A stretch of 64,000 nt of DNA from Pseudaeromonas sp963677375 (GTDB taxonomy: Bacteria > Pseudomonadota > Gammaproteobacteria > Enterobacterales > Aeromonadaceae): assembly GCA_963677375.2 (NCBI GenBank), contig CAXXIF010000021.1, positions 98,645 through 162,644 on the forward strand, written 5' to 3'. Position numbers and translations under genes: made by a program. The stretch's first letter is position 1. Every line of letters begins with the position of its first letter. The notes under the pieces are model-generated. The model saw nothing but the letters and a program-made list of their open reading frames with translations, had not been told where the DNA came from and made no database searches. Positions 1 through 9,391 of the stretch are shown piece after piece.

Positions 1-257
1 TAATGTTCAACGATCAAAACCAGCGCAGTAGACACCATGATTTTGTCGGCAACCGGGTCAAGAAAAGCCCCAAATGCCGTACTTTGATTCAGGCGGCGTG
101 CCAGATAGCCATCAAACCAATCGGTTGCAGCCGCCAGGACAAACATGCTGGCAGCCCATAGGTTGGACCATTCATAGGGCATATAAAACAGAATGACGAA
201 AACCGGAATCAGGAAAATCCGGAACAGGGTCAGCATATTAGGAATATTTAACATCAT
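1..257 (-). CDS. pgsA: CDP-diacylglycerol--glycerol-3-phosphate 3-phosphatidyltransferase, N-terminal part
   Basis: Inner-membrane enzyme making phosphatidylglycerophosphate from CDP-diacylglycerol and glycerol-3-phosphate, the committed step to phosphatidylglycerol. The minus-strand reading starts MLNIPNMLTLFRI and runs off the window at base 1, so only about 85 residues are visible. They contain the full CDP-alcohol phosphotransferase signature DG-x2-AR-x8-G-x3-D-x3-D (DGYLARR...GAFLDPVADK). Two adjacent ATGs (257 and 254) could both start it. It lies 45 bp after uvrC on the same strand, the usual uvrY-uvrC-pgsA order of gammaproteobacteria. The call is secure; only the partial length limits it. 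Confidence 0.93.
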   Translation of the reverse strand, partial: MMLNIPNMLTLFRIFLIPVFVILFYMPYEWSNLWAASMFVLAAATDWFDGYLARRLNQSTAFGAFLDPVADKIMVSTALVLIVEH

Positions 258-301
258 GTCACGCCACGGCAAATTTGCTGGCCCATGTTGCCCGATTCGA
301 T

Positions 302-2131
302 CTAATGATGCAATGCGTCATGTATCTTACTCGCTAACTCCAGACTGATGCCCGGTACCTTGGCCAATTGCTCGATACTGGCTTGCTTGACCTCCTGCAT
401 ACCGCCCAAAAATTTCAGCAAGGCTTGTCGACGTTTAGCGCCTACTCCGGGGATGTCCTCCAGAGCACTGGCAACCCGAGCCTTGCTGCGTCGAGCCCGA
501 TGTCCGGTAATTGCAAAGCGATGGGATTCATCCCGGATATGTTGGATCAGATGCAACGCGGGTAGATCATTGGAAAAATGTAATTCCTCGTGAGTCTCAC
601 CCAGAATAAGGGTCTCAAGGCCGGGCTTGCGGCTTTCACCTTTGGCGATACCGATAAGCAAGGGGTACTTGCCACCCAGCTTGTCGAGATGGCGAGCCAG
701 GATCTCTTCAGCTCGCGCCAATTGTCCTTTGCCACCATCAATAAACAGAATATCCGGTACTTTCTCCGGCGCTTGCTGTTTGCCAAAACGCCGCTCCAGC
801 GCCTGGGCCATAGCCGCATAATCATCCCCTCCCGTGATCCCGCTGATGTTGAAACGGCGGTATTCACTACTCAGGGGCCCTTCCCGATTAAAGACCACGC
901 AGGAAGCCACAGTGTTTTCTCCCATGGTATGGGAAATATCGAAGCACTCCATGCGCGTGATGGGCGATTGAAGCTCCAGCAGCTCTTCGAGCTGCACAAA
1001 GCGCTGTTGCTGGGTCGACTTATGGCTCAATTTACTCAGCAGTGCCGCTTGAGCATTAGTACTGGCCAATTTAATGTAGCGCGCCCGCTCACTCCGGGTC
1101 CGGCTGCTGACACGAACCCCATAACCCGCGGCCTCAGAAAAAGTAGCCGCCAAGGCCTCTTCATCTTCCAGTTCGCAATCCAGCAAAACTTCACTGGGGA
1201 TCTGTCGACCCGCCATGCCCGAGAGATAGAACTGCAGGAGAAAAGCATGCAGCAGTTCGTCAAACTCGACAACGGCTGGCAAGGTCGGGAAGTAGTTACG
1301 ACTACCCAATACCTTGCCCTGGCGAATAAATAGCACATGGACACTCGCCACCCCCTGCTCCATGGCCGCACCGATCACATCCATATCGTCCAGCACATTG
1401 CCACTGACCGACTGCTGTTCCTGCACCTTGCGCAAAGCAAGCAGTTGATCGCGATACCGCGCCGCCGCCTCGAAAGCGAGCTGACGACTGGCCTCGTCCA
1501 TTTTACGGACCAGATCGTTCAGGATCTGCTGGTCCTTGCCCTGTAAAAACAGGCGAGCCAGCTCCACCTGAGCACGATACTCCTCGTCACTCACAAGCCC
1601 GGCCACGCAAGGGCCTGCGCAGCGCTTGAGCTGATACAGCAGGCAAGGCCGACTGCGATTGGCATATACAGAGTCATCACATTGCCGGATCGGAAACAGC
1701 TTCTGCATCAGGTGCAAACTCTCACGGACCGCCCCTCCGCTGGGATAGGGGCCAAAATAATCCCCGGCAGCCTTGCGCGGCCCGCGATGCAGGGTTACGC
1801 GAGGATGAGTCTGATTAGTCAGCAAGATATAGGGATAGGACTTATCATCACGCAGCAGGATATTGTATTTGGGTTGGTGCTGCTTGATCAGGTTATGTTC
1901 CAGGATCAACGCCTCGGTTTCGGTGTGTGTCACCGTAAACTCGACATGATGGATATGACTGACCAAGGCCCGGGTCTTGGTACTGCCGGGATCACGCCGG
2001 AAATAGGACCCTAGGCGCTTGACCAGATCCTTGGCTTTACCAACATAAAGAATGATACCGGCTTCATCCAGCATCCGGTAAACACCGGGCTGATGCGGTA
2101 CTGAGGCAAGAAAGGCCTTATGATCAAACGG
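302..2131 (-). CDS. uvrC: Excinuclease ABC subunit C
   Basis: Dual-incision nuclease of nucleotide excision repair, acting with UvrB on damaged DNA in the cytoplasm. From ATG 2131 it is 609 residues, the normal family length. It begins MPFDHKAFLASVPHQPGVY, the usual start of the GIY-YIG nuclease domain (ILYVGKAKDL). A central UVR region binds UvrB, the C-terminal half is the RNase H-like endonuclease (CFDISHTMGE), and helix-hairpin-helix motifs end it (IPGVGAKRRQALL). The frame stays open up to 2209, but that extension covers the uvrY terminator. A GAGGGGG ribosome site stands just before 2131. It lies downstream of uvrY. Confidence 0.97.
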   Translation of the reverse strand, partial: PFDHKAFLASVPHQPGVYRMLDEAGIILYVGKAKDLVKRLGSYFRRDPGSTKTRALVSHIHHVEFTVTHTETEALILEHNLIKQHQPKYNILLRDDKSYPYILLTNQTHPRVTLHRGPRKAAGDYFGPYPSGGAVRESLHLMQKLFPIRQCDDSVYANRSRPCLLYQLKRCAGPCVAGLVSDEEYRAQVELARLFLQGKDQQILNDLVRKMDEASRQLAFEAAARYRDQLLALRKVQEQQSVSGNVLDDMDVIGAAMEQGVASVHVLFIRQGKVLGSRNYFPTLPAVVEFDELLHAFLLQFYLSGMAGRQIPSEVLLDCELEDEEALAATFSEAAGYGVRVSSRTRSERARYIKLASTNAQAALLSKLSHKSTQQQRFVQLEELLELQSPITRMECFDISHTMGENTVASCVVFNREGPLSSEYRRFNISGITGGDDYAAMAQALERRFGKQQAPEKVPDILFIDGGKGQLARAEEILARHLDKLGGKYPLLIGIAKGESRKPGLETLILGETHEELHFSNDLPALHLIQHIRDESHRFAITGHRARRSKARVASALEDIPGVGAKRRQALLKFLGGMQEVKQASIEQLAKVPGISLELASKIHDALHH

Positions 2132-2166
2132 CATGGACAGCAGCCCCCTCGATTCATCCAGATATG

Positions 2167-2193
2167 AAAAAGGTGGCCATGGCCACCCTTTTT
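2167..2193 (-). terminator. Hairpin after uvrY
   Basis: GGTGGCC/GGCCACC stem flanked by A5 on one side and T5 on the other, between uvrY and uvrC. It may act as an intrinsic terminator or a partial attenuator inside the operon. Confidence 0.6.
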
Positions 2194-2209
2194 CGGTCAG
2201 ACAGCGCAA

Positions 2210-2857
2210 CTAGAGCGACTGGGCATCCAGCATACCGTAACGCATGGCCATCCGCGTCAACTCGACATCGCCATTGATCTGCAACTTTTCAAATAACCGG
2301 TAACGATAGCTATTGACTGTCTTAGGACTGAGACTCAACTGCTCCGCGATATCATTGACCTTACAGCCACGAGTAATCATCAGCATGATCTGTAACTCGC
2401 GCTCGGAGAGTGCCTTGAACGGGTTCTCGGCATCATGGGTCGAAAACTGGCTTAACGCCATCTGCTGGGCAATCTCGGGAGAGATATAACGCTGCCCGGA
2501 ATGCACGGCTCGAATAGCATGGATCATTTCATCCGGTGCCGAACATTTAGTCAGGTAGCCAGCAGCACCCGCCTGCATGACCTTAGTAGGAAATGGGTTT
2601 TCACTGTGAACCGTTAGAACAATGATGCGGGCATCCGGTCGCGCCCGCAGGATCTTCTTTGTGGCTTCCAAGCCCCCAATACCCGGCATGTTCATATCCA
2701 TCAGGATCACATCGGCTTCGTGTTCACGACACCACTGCACTGCAGTTTCACCGTTAACGGCTTCACCTGTAACCTTCAGACCCCGAACATCTTCGAGTAT
2801 GCGACGAATCCCTGTGCGTACCAGTTCATGATCATCAACCAGGAATACGCTAATCAA
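2210..2857 (-). CDS. uvrY: Two-component response regulator UvrY/GacA
   Basis: Response regulator of the BarA/UvrY (GacS/GacA) system. In this family it activates the small RNAs that titrate CsrA/RsmA. The 215-residue protein has an N-terminal receiver with acidic residues D8-D9 and phospho-acceptor D54 (ILMDMNMPG). A LuxR-type helix-turn-helix follows at the C-terminus (LSERELQIMLMITRG...LSPKTVNSYRYRLFEKL). Length and sequence match UvrY closely. It is the first gene of the uvrY-uvrC-pgsA block. Its promoter should lie in the 150 bp shared with the ppiD terminator. Confidence 0.95.
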   Translation of the reverse strand: MISVFLVDDHELVRTGIRRILEDVRGLKVTGEAVNGETAVQWCREHEADVILMDMNMPGIGGLEATKKILRARPDARIIVLTVHSENPFPTKVMQAGAAGYLTKCSAPDEMIHAIRAVHSGQRYISPEIAQQMALSQFSTHDAENPFKALSERELQIMLMITRGCKVNDIAEQLSLSPKTVNSYRYRLFEKLQINGDVELTRMAMRYGMLDAQSL

Positions 2858-2976
2858 TCAAGTTTCTCCGCACGTACAACTAAACCATCAAAGAATACTG
2901 GCAGTCACCAGCCTTGGCATCATAACCAAACTCGCTCTGTGTGCAAACCACCGCCCGCAAAAGTTTGTTGGCATTC

Positions 2977-3005
2977 AAAAAAAACCCCACCGCGAAGGTG
3001 GGGTT
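2977..3005 (-). terminator. Terminator of ppiD
   Basis: AACCCCACC/GGTGGGGTT stem with a GCGAA loop. On the minus strand it is followed by a run of eight T, immediately after the ppiD stop. Confidence 0.88.
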
Positions 3006-3011
3006 CCGAAA

Positions 3012-4925
3012 CTATTCGGCGGCTTGCTGCTCCAGCAGCTTATTGTAGCGAACCTTGCCGTCGGCACGGGTTTGCTGCAACAAGGCTTGATACTGAGCAG
3101 TTGATTTTCCCTGCGCCAATTGGCTTTCCAGCATGGGCTTCATGCTGGATGGCTTATCAGACAGGCCAACCTTGTTCAGTACCAGGACGACTTGATCGCC
3201 ATCCGCTTGTGCAACCAATTCGGCAGAACTCTTGCCTGCGATTGGCTTGGCAACGCGGAATAACGCTTGCACCAGAGACGCATCCAGATCTGAGCTCATC
3301 CGGGTCACTCTGGCGCGAGTTTCTTGCTTGCCAGAAAGCTCTTTCAGCAACGCATCGACCGGTTCCGCTTTATTCAACTTCGCCAGCAAAATCTCGGCTT
3401 GTTGACGGACTTCCTGTTGAGCTTTTTCAAGCTTCACCGCAGATTCGACATCGGCCTTCACTTCGGCGAGCGGGCGAGCAGAGGCATGTTTAAATTCAAT
3501 CACATGCAGCACCAACGCCTGGTTTTCACCCAAAGTAATCACTTCAGAGTTGGTATTTTGCTCACGCAGTGTGTCAGAGAACGCCTGTTGTTTAACCTTG
3601 GGATCATTGAAAGGAGCAACATTGCTGGCCGAGCTGAAGAAGTCTGAATTGACGATCTTGAGCTTCATCTTTTCAGCCACTACGTCCAGTGAGTCCGGAT
3701 TTTCGAAGCTCAAATCAGCCAGCTGTTGCTGTTTATCCAGGAACAACTCGTGAGCCTTGTCTTGACGAACTTTGCCTTCAACATCTTTTTTGACGCTCTC
3801 AAAAGACTTGGTTGTTTCCGGCTGCACACCCAACAATTTGATGATGTGGTAACCAAACTGGCTCTTGACGATAGCGGAGAGTTCACCCGTCTTGGTCAAA
3901 GCAAACGCTGCCTTGTCAAACTCCGGGTCCATCACGCCTTTCTCGAACCAGTCCAGCTCGCCGCCTTTCCGGGCCGAGAGCTTGTCACTGGAATGAGCCG
4001 CCGCCAGCTTGGCAAAATCAGCACCGGCCTTGAGTTCAGCAAGCAAGGACTCGGCCTGCTTCAAACCGGCAGCCTGATCCTTATCGGCAATCAGGATGTG
4101 GGCCACCTGACGGCGCTCTGCCGTGCGGTATAGATCCAGATGCTGATCGTAGTAATCACGAATCTCCTGGTCGGATACAGTGACAGCATTCTGTAGCTGT
4201 GTGGCATCCAGCAGAACGTAGCTTACTTTAACCTGATCTGGGCTCATGAACTGCTTCTGATGGGCTTTGTAGTAAGCATCCAGCTCCGCATCACTCACAC
4301 TGACGGTTTTCAGGAAATGGGCAACCGGCAAGGTGTACAAGGTCACATCGCGAGTCTGCTGCAGCAGAGCATCAATCGTATTGATTTCACCCGGCAATGA
4401 GAACTCGCTTGACACCAGACCACCAACCCAGTTCTGACGAACCAGATCCTGACGGATGGATTCACTGAAACCTTGTGGCGTGTAACCTGCCCGGTTCAGT
4501 AAATTCAGATAACGTTCGTTATCAAACTTACCCTCGTTCTGAAATTCAGGCATGGTACGAATGGTCGCCTTGACCTGCTCATCCCCTACCCGTACCCGAC
4601 TAGCATGTGCTTGTTGATCCAGCAGAAGCTGATCCACCAACTTTTCCAGAGCACTTCTGCGAAGTTGTTTCATGTAATCCGGGTTACTGGCTAATTGCGC
4701 AAAGCTATCGCCAAACTGAGATTCCATACGACTACGCTCATTCCGATACGCAGTTTCCAGCGCCTGAGCGGTAATCGGTTCGCCATTGACTTCGGCTGGA
4801 TTGGTATCAACAGGGCGATTCAAATAACTACCAACCCCAGCCAAGGCAAAAGAGAGAATGATCAGCCAAAAAATGATTTTAGCGATCCGTCCCTGAGCCC
4901 CTTCCCGCAGTTTATCCATCAGCAT
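3012..4925 (-). CDS. ppiD: Periplasmic folding chaperone / peptidyl-prolyl isomerase-like protein PpiD
   Basis: Inner-membrane-anchored SurA-like chaperone at the SecYEG exit that helps exported proteins fold. The chosen ATG (4925) follows GGGAG and gives 637 residues, starting MLMDKLREGAQG with one signal anchor (IIFWLIILSFALAGVGSYL). SurA-N-like regions flank a parvulin domain (RQVAHILIADKDQ...FGYHIIKLLGV). The E. coli protein is 623 residues. The open frame extends 29 codons upstream through the hupB terminator, so that extension is rejected. It sits next to hupB and lon, the usual gammaproteobacterial neighbourhood. Confidence 0.94.
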   Translation of the reverse strand: MLMDKLREGAQGRIAKIIFWLIILSFALAGVGSYLNRPVDTNPAEVNGEPITAQALETAYRNERSRMESQFGDSFAQLASNPDYMKQLRRSALEKLVDQLLLDQQAHASRVRVGDEQVKATIRTMPEFQNEGKFDNERYLNLLNRAGYTPQGFSESIRQDLVRQNWVGGLVSSEFSLPGEINTIDALLQQTRDVTLYTLPVAHFLKTVSVSDAELDAYYKAHQKQFMSPDQVKVSYVLLDATQLQNAVTVSDQEIRDYYDQHLDLYRTAERRQVAHILIADKDQAAGLKQAESLLAELKAGADFAKLAAAHSSDKLSARKGGELDWFEKGVMDPEFDKAAFALTKTGELSAIVKSQFGYHIIKLLGVQPETTKSFESVKKDVEGKVRQDKAHELFLDKQQQLADLSFENPDSLDVVAEKMKLKIVNSDFFSSASNVAPFNDPKVKQQAFSDTLREQNTNSEVITLGENQALVLHVIEFKHASARPLAEVKADVESAVKLEKAQQEVRQQAEILLAKLNKAEPVDALLKELSGKQETRARVTRMSSDLDASLVQALFRVAKPIAGKSSAELVAQADGDQVVLVLNKVGLSDKPSSMKPMLESQLAQGKSTAQYQALLQQTRADGKVRYNKLLEQQAAE

Positions 4926-4959
4926 GAATCTTTGCTCCCGATGCAGTGGATGTGAATAC

Positions 4960-4985
4960 AAAAAAGCGCACCTGATGTGATGCGC
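4960..4985 (-). terminator. Terminator of hupB
   Basis: Minus-strand hairpin of about 7 bp (GCGCATC/GGTGCGC with G-T pairs) followed by six T, between hupB and ppiD. Confidence 0.7.
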
Positions 4986-5055
4986 CCTGAATGAGTCAAT
5001 TTGAGGATTCAAACAATTGAATGCAACAACTTCCCCGAAAGGAAAAGGGCGAAGC

Positions 5056-5328
5056 TTAGTTCACAGCGTCTTTTAACGCCTTGCCTGCCTTGAATGCCGG
5101 AATTTTAGCCGCAGCGATCTCGATGGTTTCACCCGTTTGAGGGTTGCGACCCGTACGCGAGGCACGCTCACGGGACGAGAAAGTACCAAAGCCAACCAAA
5201 GATACTTGATCGCCAGTCTTGAGCGCTTCACCAACCGCTTCAATAAAAGAATCCAGTGCACGGCCAGCTGCAGCCTTGGACAGATCCGCCCCTTCAGAAA
5301 TTTTGTCAACGAGTTGCGATTTGTTCAC
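5056..5328 (-). CDS. hupB: DNA-binding protein HU-beta
   Basis: Small nucleoid protein that bends and compacts DNA, acting as a homodimer or with HU-alpha. The 90 residues begin MNKSQLVDKISEGADLSKA and carry the HU/IHF signature GFGTFSSRERASRTGRNPQTG, the beta-ribbon arm that enters the minor groove. The length is exactly the family norm. It lies between lon and ppiD as in E. coli and has its own terminator downstream. Confidence 0.97.
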   Translation of the reverse strand: MNKSQLVDKISEGADLSKAAAGRALDSFIEAVGEALKTGDQVSLVGFGTFSSRERASRTGRNPQTGETIEIAAAKIPAFKAGKALKDAVN

Positions 5329-5507
5329 GTTTTTCTTCCCCTATTTTTAGCCTTGGTCATGGCTGTTTTCCCTAGGCCATGACGAGTCAACGCTTTATAA
5401 CAATCCTCCAGATGGGTTGCAAGTGAAGGCCAACGGGAACCCGCGGCATTTCACGCTTTACAGACCAGACCTAGAGTCAAAATTCCAAACCAGCTGCGCT
5501 GGCATAC

Positions 5508-5530
5508 AAAAACAGCCGGTTACCCGGCTG
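5508..5530 (-). terminator. Terminator of lon
   Basis: CAGCCGG/CCGGCTG stem with a GTAA loop followed by five T on the minus strand, 10 bp after the lon stop. Confidence 0.88.
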
Positions 5531-5539
5531 AGCCTGTTG

Positions 5540-7891
5540 TCACTTAGTGACGACTTCAAATGTCTCGATCGGATTTTGCAGCGCCAGACGCAGGACATCA
5601 TCAATCCAGCGCACAGCATGAATCTCCAGATCCAGCTTGACATTCTCTGGGATCTCTTCGAGATCCTTGGCATTTTCTTTCGGGATCACCACTCGCTTGA
5701 TGCCACCTCGGTGGGCCGCCAGGAGTTTTTCCTTGAGACCGCCGATAGGCAGAACTTCACCACGAAGGGTGATTTCTCCTGTCATTGCTACATCCGAGCG
5801 CACCGGATTACCGGTCAAGCTGGAGACTAGCGCGGTACACATGGCAACACCGGCACTCGGACCATCCTTGGGTGTAGCCCCCTCTGGCACATGGACGTGG
5901 ATGTCCCGTTTTTCGTAAAAATCCGGGTTGATCCGCAACTGCTCTGCCCGCGCGCGCACCACTGTCAGCGCGGCTTGAATAGATTCTTGCATCACATCAC
6001 CCAAGGAACCGGTGTACGTCAACTTACCCTTGCCCGGAACATTGGTCGCTTCGATAGTCAGCAACTCACCACCCACTTCGGTCCAGGCCAGACCGACAAC
6101 CTGCCCCACTTGGTCATGATCTTCGGCTTTACCATAATCGAAGCGCTGAACCCCGAGGTATGCCTTCAGATTCTCCTGGTTGATCGTCACATGGGTGAGA
6201 CTCTTATCCAGCAGAATGGCTTTTACCGCTTTGCGGCATAATTTGGAAATCTCGCGTTCGAGACTACGAACCCCGGCTTCTCGGGTGTAGTAACGAATAA
6301 TCCCGACAATTGCCGAATCTTCGATGGTGATTTCGTGAGGCTTCAGACCATTGCGCTCAATCTGCTTTTGCAACAAGTGATCCTTGGCAATGTTCAGTTT
6401 TTCATCCTCGGTGTAACCGGAAAGCCGGATTACTTCCATCCGATCCAGCAAGGGACCAGGAATATTCATCGAGTTGGATGTAGCCACGAACATGACGTCC
6501 GAGAGGTCGTAATCAACTTCCAGATAATGGTCATTGAAGCTGTTGTTCTGTTCCGGGTCCAGCACCTCAAGTAATGCCGAAGCCGGGTCACCACGCATAT
6601 CGGACGACATCTTGTCGATTTCATCCAACAGGAACAGCGGATTTCGCACCCCGACCTTGGCCATTTTCTGCAACAGCTTACCGGGCATGGAGCCGATATA
6701 GGTACGGCGATGACCGCGGATCTCGGCCTCATCACGCACACCACCCAGCGCCATACGCACATACTTACGCCCGGTCGCCTTGGCAATAGATTGCCCCAGC
6801 GAGGTCTTACCCACCCCAGGGGGGCCGACTAAGCACAGGATGGGTCCCTTGAGTTTGTTCATTCGGCTTTGAACCGCCAAATATTCCAAAATCCGCTCTT
6901 TGACCTTCTCCAGACCATAGTGGTCCTGGTTCAAGGTCAGCTCAGCCTGAGCAAGATTCTTTCTGACTTTAGTGCGTTGTTTCCAAGGTACTGCGACCAT
7001 CCAGTCGATGTAACTGCGGACTACTGTGGCCTCCGCTGACATGGGGGACATCATCTTGAGCTTGCTCAGCTCACCAAGCGTCTTGGTTTTGGCCTCTTCC
7101 GGCATGCCGGCTTCTTCGATCTTGGTCTGCAAGCCATCGAATTCATCAGGAGACTCTTCGAGTTCCCCCAATTCTTTCTGGATAGCCTTCATTTGTTCGT
7201 TCAGGTAGTACTCGCGCTGACTCTTTTCCATCTGCTTTTTGACGCGCGAACGGATACGCTTTTCCACCTGCAACAAATCCATTTCGGATTCCATCATGGC
7301 CATCAGGAACATGAGGCGCTCGGAAATTTCCGGCAATTCCAAAACTTTTTGCTTATCTTCAATTTTAAGCGGCATATGTGCCGCCATGGTATCAGCCAGG
7401 CGAGCAGCATCATCAATGGCGGAGACAGAAGCCAGCACTTCTGGCGGGATCTTCTTGTTCAGTTTGATATAGCCTTCAAACTGACCAATCGCCGAGCGCA
7501 CCATCACTTCTTCTTCTTTCTCGGCTATAGCAACCGATTCACAAAGATGTGCGACACCGACGAAGAAATTTTCTTCCTCAGTCAGCTGTTCGAGCTCTGC
7601 GCGTTGTGCGCCTTCGACCAACACCTTCACGGTACCATCCGGCAACTTCAGCAGTTGCAGGATATTGGCAACCGTACCGACACGATACAGATCATCCAGA
7701 CCTGGCTCATCGGTCGCAGCCTCTTTTTGGGCCACTAATAAAATGCGTTTTTCCTGCTCCATCGCAGCCTCAAGGCAACGGATGGATTTTTCTCGGCCGA
7801 CGAACAAAGGAATAACCATGTGGGGATAAACCACCACATCACGTAACGGCAAGACAGGTATGACAACGCGTTCAGAACGCTCAAGATTCAT
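5540..7891 (-). CDS. lon: ATP-dependent protease La (Lon)
   Basis: Cytoplasmic AAA+ serine protease that degrades misfolded proteins and unstable regulators. From ATG 7891 it is 783 residues (E. coli 784) and begins MNLERSERVVIPVLPLRDVVVYP. The N-terminal substrate domain is followed by Walker A GPPGVGKTSLG, then the protease domain with the catalytic Ser in PKDGPSAG and Lys in GLKEKLLAAHRGG. The frame is open 13 codons further up, but family alignment supports 7891. A heat-shock promoter lies just upstream. Gene order tig-clpP-clpX-lon-hupB-ppiD is conserved. Confidence 0.98.
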   Translation of the reverse strand: MNLERSERVVIPVLPLRDVVVYPHMVIPLFVGREKSIRCLEAAMEQEKRILLVAQKEAATDEPGLDDLYRVGTVANILQLLKLPDGTVKVLVEGAQRAELEQLTEEENFFVGVAHLCESVAIAEKEEEVMVRSAIGQFEGYIKLNKKIPPEVLASVSAIDDAARLADTMAAHMPLKIEDKQKVLELPEISERLMFLMAMMESEMDLLQVEKRIRSRVKKQMEKSQREYYLNEQMKAIQKELGELEESPDEFDGLQTKIEEAGMPEEAKTKTLGELSKLKMMSPMSAEATVVRSYIDWMVAVPWKQRTKVRKNLAQAELTLNQDHYGLEKVKERILEYLAVQSRMNKLKGPILCLVGPPGVGKTSLGQSIAKATGRKYVRMALGGVRDEAEIRGHRRTYIGSMPGKLLQKMAKVGVRNPLFLLDEIDKMSSDMRGDPASALLEVLDPEQNNSFNDHYLEVDYDLSDVMFVATSNSMNIPGPLLDRMEVIRLSGYTEDEKLNIAKDHLLQKQIERNGLKPHEITIEDSAIVGIIRYYTREAGVRSLEREISKLCRKAVKAILLDKSLTHVTINQENLKAYLGVQRFDYGKAEDHDQVGQVVGLAWTEVGGELLTIEATNVPGKGKLTYTGSLGDVMQESIQAALTVVRARAEQLRINPDFYEKRDIHVHVPEGATPKDGPSAGVAMCTALVSSLTGNPVRSDVAMTGEITLRGEVLPIGGLKEKLLAAHRGGIKRVVIPKENAKDLEEIPENVKLDLEIHAVRWIDDVLRLALQNPIETFEVVTK

Positions 7892-7938
7892 ATTCTTTTC
7901 TCTTGGCATAACGCCTTTAGAATGAAGCAACTTCGTGA

Positions 7939-7972
7939 GTATATGGGGGCGTTCAACGCAGATTCAATTGTT
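7939..7972 (-). promoter_or_regulatory. Sigma-32 (heat-shock) promoter of lon
   Basis: Read on the minus strand, a TTGAA element near 7966 is followed by CCCCCATATACT around 7938-7949. This matches the sigma-32 pattern CTTGAA-N13-CCCCATNT, and the CCCCATATACT -10 is the one known at the E. coli lon promoter. It sits about 50 bp before the chosen lon start. Confidence 0.75.
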
Positions 7973-7980
7973 CGATAGGC

Positions 7981-8012
7981 AAAAAAGCTGAAAGGGGCAA
8001 ATTGCCCCCTTC
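7981..8012 (-). terminator. Terminator of clpX
   Basis: GGGGCAA/TTGCCCC stem, then AGC and six T on the minus strand, just after the clpX stop. It separates clpX from lon. Confidence 0.85.
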
Positions 8013-8033
8013 AATTGCTTATTTTTAAAGCAG

Positions 8034-9314
8034 TTAGTCGCCAGATACGGCTTGTCGATCATGATTTTCATAGATGATGAGCGGTTGCCCTTCACCCTTG
8101 ATCACGCTGTCATCAATCACCACTTTCGCCACGTCACTCTGCGATGGCAGGTCATACATGGTATCCAGCAACACGCCTTCTACAATGGAGCGCAAACCAC
8201 GAGCACCCGTCTTGCGTTCCATCGCCTTGGCAGCAATGGCCAGCAGGGCCTCTTCACGGAATTCGAGCTCGACCCCTTCCAGCTTGAACAGGGCCTGGAA
8301 TTGCTTGGTCAACGCATTCTTGGGTGACGTCAGGATCTGAATCAAGGCCGATTCATCCAGCTCAGTCAGCGTCGCCAGAACTGGCAAACGACCAATGAAC
8401 TCCGGGATCAAACCGTACTTCACCAGATCTTCCGGCTCAACCTTGGCAAAGGACTCGGTCAGACTTACCGGTTTTTCCTTGGATTTCACATCAGCTTTGA
8501 AGCCGATGCCGGTGCCCTTGGATGAGCGTTGCTCGATAACTTTATCCAGCCCGGCGAAGGCACCACCACAAATAAATAGGATCTTCGAGGTATCAACCTG
8601 CAAGAACTCTTGCTGGGGATGCTTGCGACCACCCTGTGGAGGAACTGATGCGATTGTACCTTCAATCAGTTTCAGCAGCGCTTGTTGCACCCCTTCACCG
8701 GAGACATCACGAGTAATTGACGGATTTTCCGACTTGCGGGAAATCTTGTCGATTTCATCGATGTAGACGATGCCCCGTTGCGCTTTTTCGATGTCGTAAT
8801 CGCATTTCTGCAACAACTTCTGAATAATATTCTCGACATCTTCACCCACATAACCCGCTTCGGTCAGGGTGGTGGCATCTGCCATGGTAAATGGCACATC
8901 CAACAAACGGGCCAGTGTCTCTGCCAGCAAGGTTTTGCCACTGCCGGTGGGACCAATCAGCAGAATATTGGATTTACCCAGCTCGACACCATCGGCCGCA
9001 TAACCACTGCGCAAGCGCTTGTAGTGGTTGTATACAGCCACGGCCAGCACTTTCTTGGCATGTTCCTGCCCGATGACATAGTCATCCAGGTGTGCACGGA
9101 TCTCATGGGGAGTAGGCAGGGAACGATCATCTCGACGAGGACTGATCTCGCGGATCTCCTCACTGATGATGTCATTGCACAAATCGACGCATTCATCGCA
9201 AATGTAAACTGACGGACCGGCAATCAGTTTCCGTACTTCATGCTGACTCTTCCCGCAAAAAGAGCAGTAAAGCAACTTGCCATTGTCGCCTTCACCTTTG
9301 CGTTTATCTGTCAT
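8034..9314 (-). CDS. clpX: ATP-dependent Clp protease ATP-binding subunit ClpX
   Basis: AAA+ unfoldase that feeds substrates to ClpP and remodels protein complexes. 426 residues. The N-terminal C4 zinc domain (CSFCGKSQHEV...YICDECVDLC) binds substrates and adaptors. It is followed by Walker A GPTGSGKTLLAETLA, Walker B IVYIDEIDKI, and the RKTGARGLRSI sensor-2 region. It lies 77 bp downstream of clpP on the same strand and is presumably co-transcribed with it. Confidence 0.98.
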   Translation of the reverse strand: MTDKRKGEGDNGKLLYCSFCGKSQHEVRKLIAGPSVYICDECVDLCNDIISEEIREISPRRDDRSLPTPHEIRAHLDDYVIGQEHAKKVLAVAVYNHYKRLRSGYAADGVELGKSNILLIGPTGSGKTLLAETLARLLDVPFTMADATTLTEAGYVGEDVENIIQKLLQKCDYDIEKAQRGIVYIDEIDKISRKSENPSITRDVSGEGVQQALLKLIEGTIASVPPQGGRKHPQQEFLQVDTSKILFICGGAFAGLDKVIEQRSSKGTGIGFKADVKSKEKPVSLTESFAKVEPEDLVKYGLIPEFIGRLPVLATLTELDESALIQILTSPKNALTKQFQALFKLEGVELEFREEALLAIAAKAMERKTGARGLRSIVEGVLLDTMYDLPSQSDVAKVVIDDSVIKGEGQPLIIYENHDRQAVSGD

Positions 9315-9391
9315 TCATAAACCTCGAATCAAAATACCGGAGGCAGCGGCCTCCGAAGCTGTATTCAGTGTATAACAGGCGACTGCGTGTG

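Noticed and set aside
2132..2209. Upstream extension of uvrC to 2209
   Set aside because: It would translate through the uvrY terminator hairpin and has no family similarity; 2131 matches the conserved start.
7892..7930. Upstream starts for lon
   Set aside because: Family alignment begins at MNLERSER. The extra 13 residues lie in the 5' leader.
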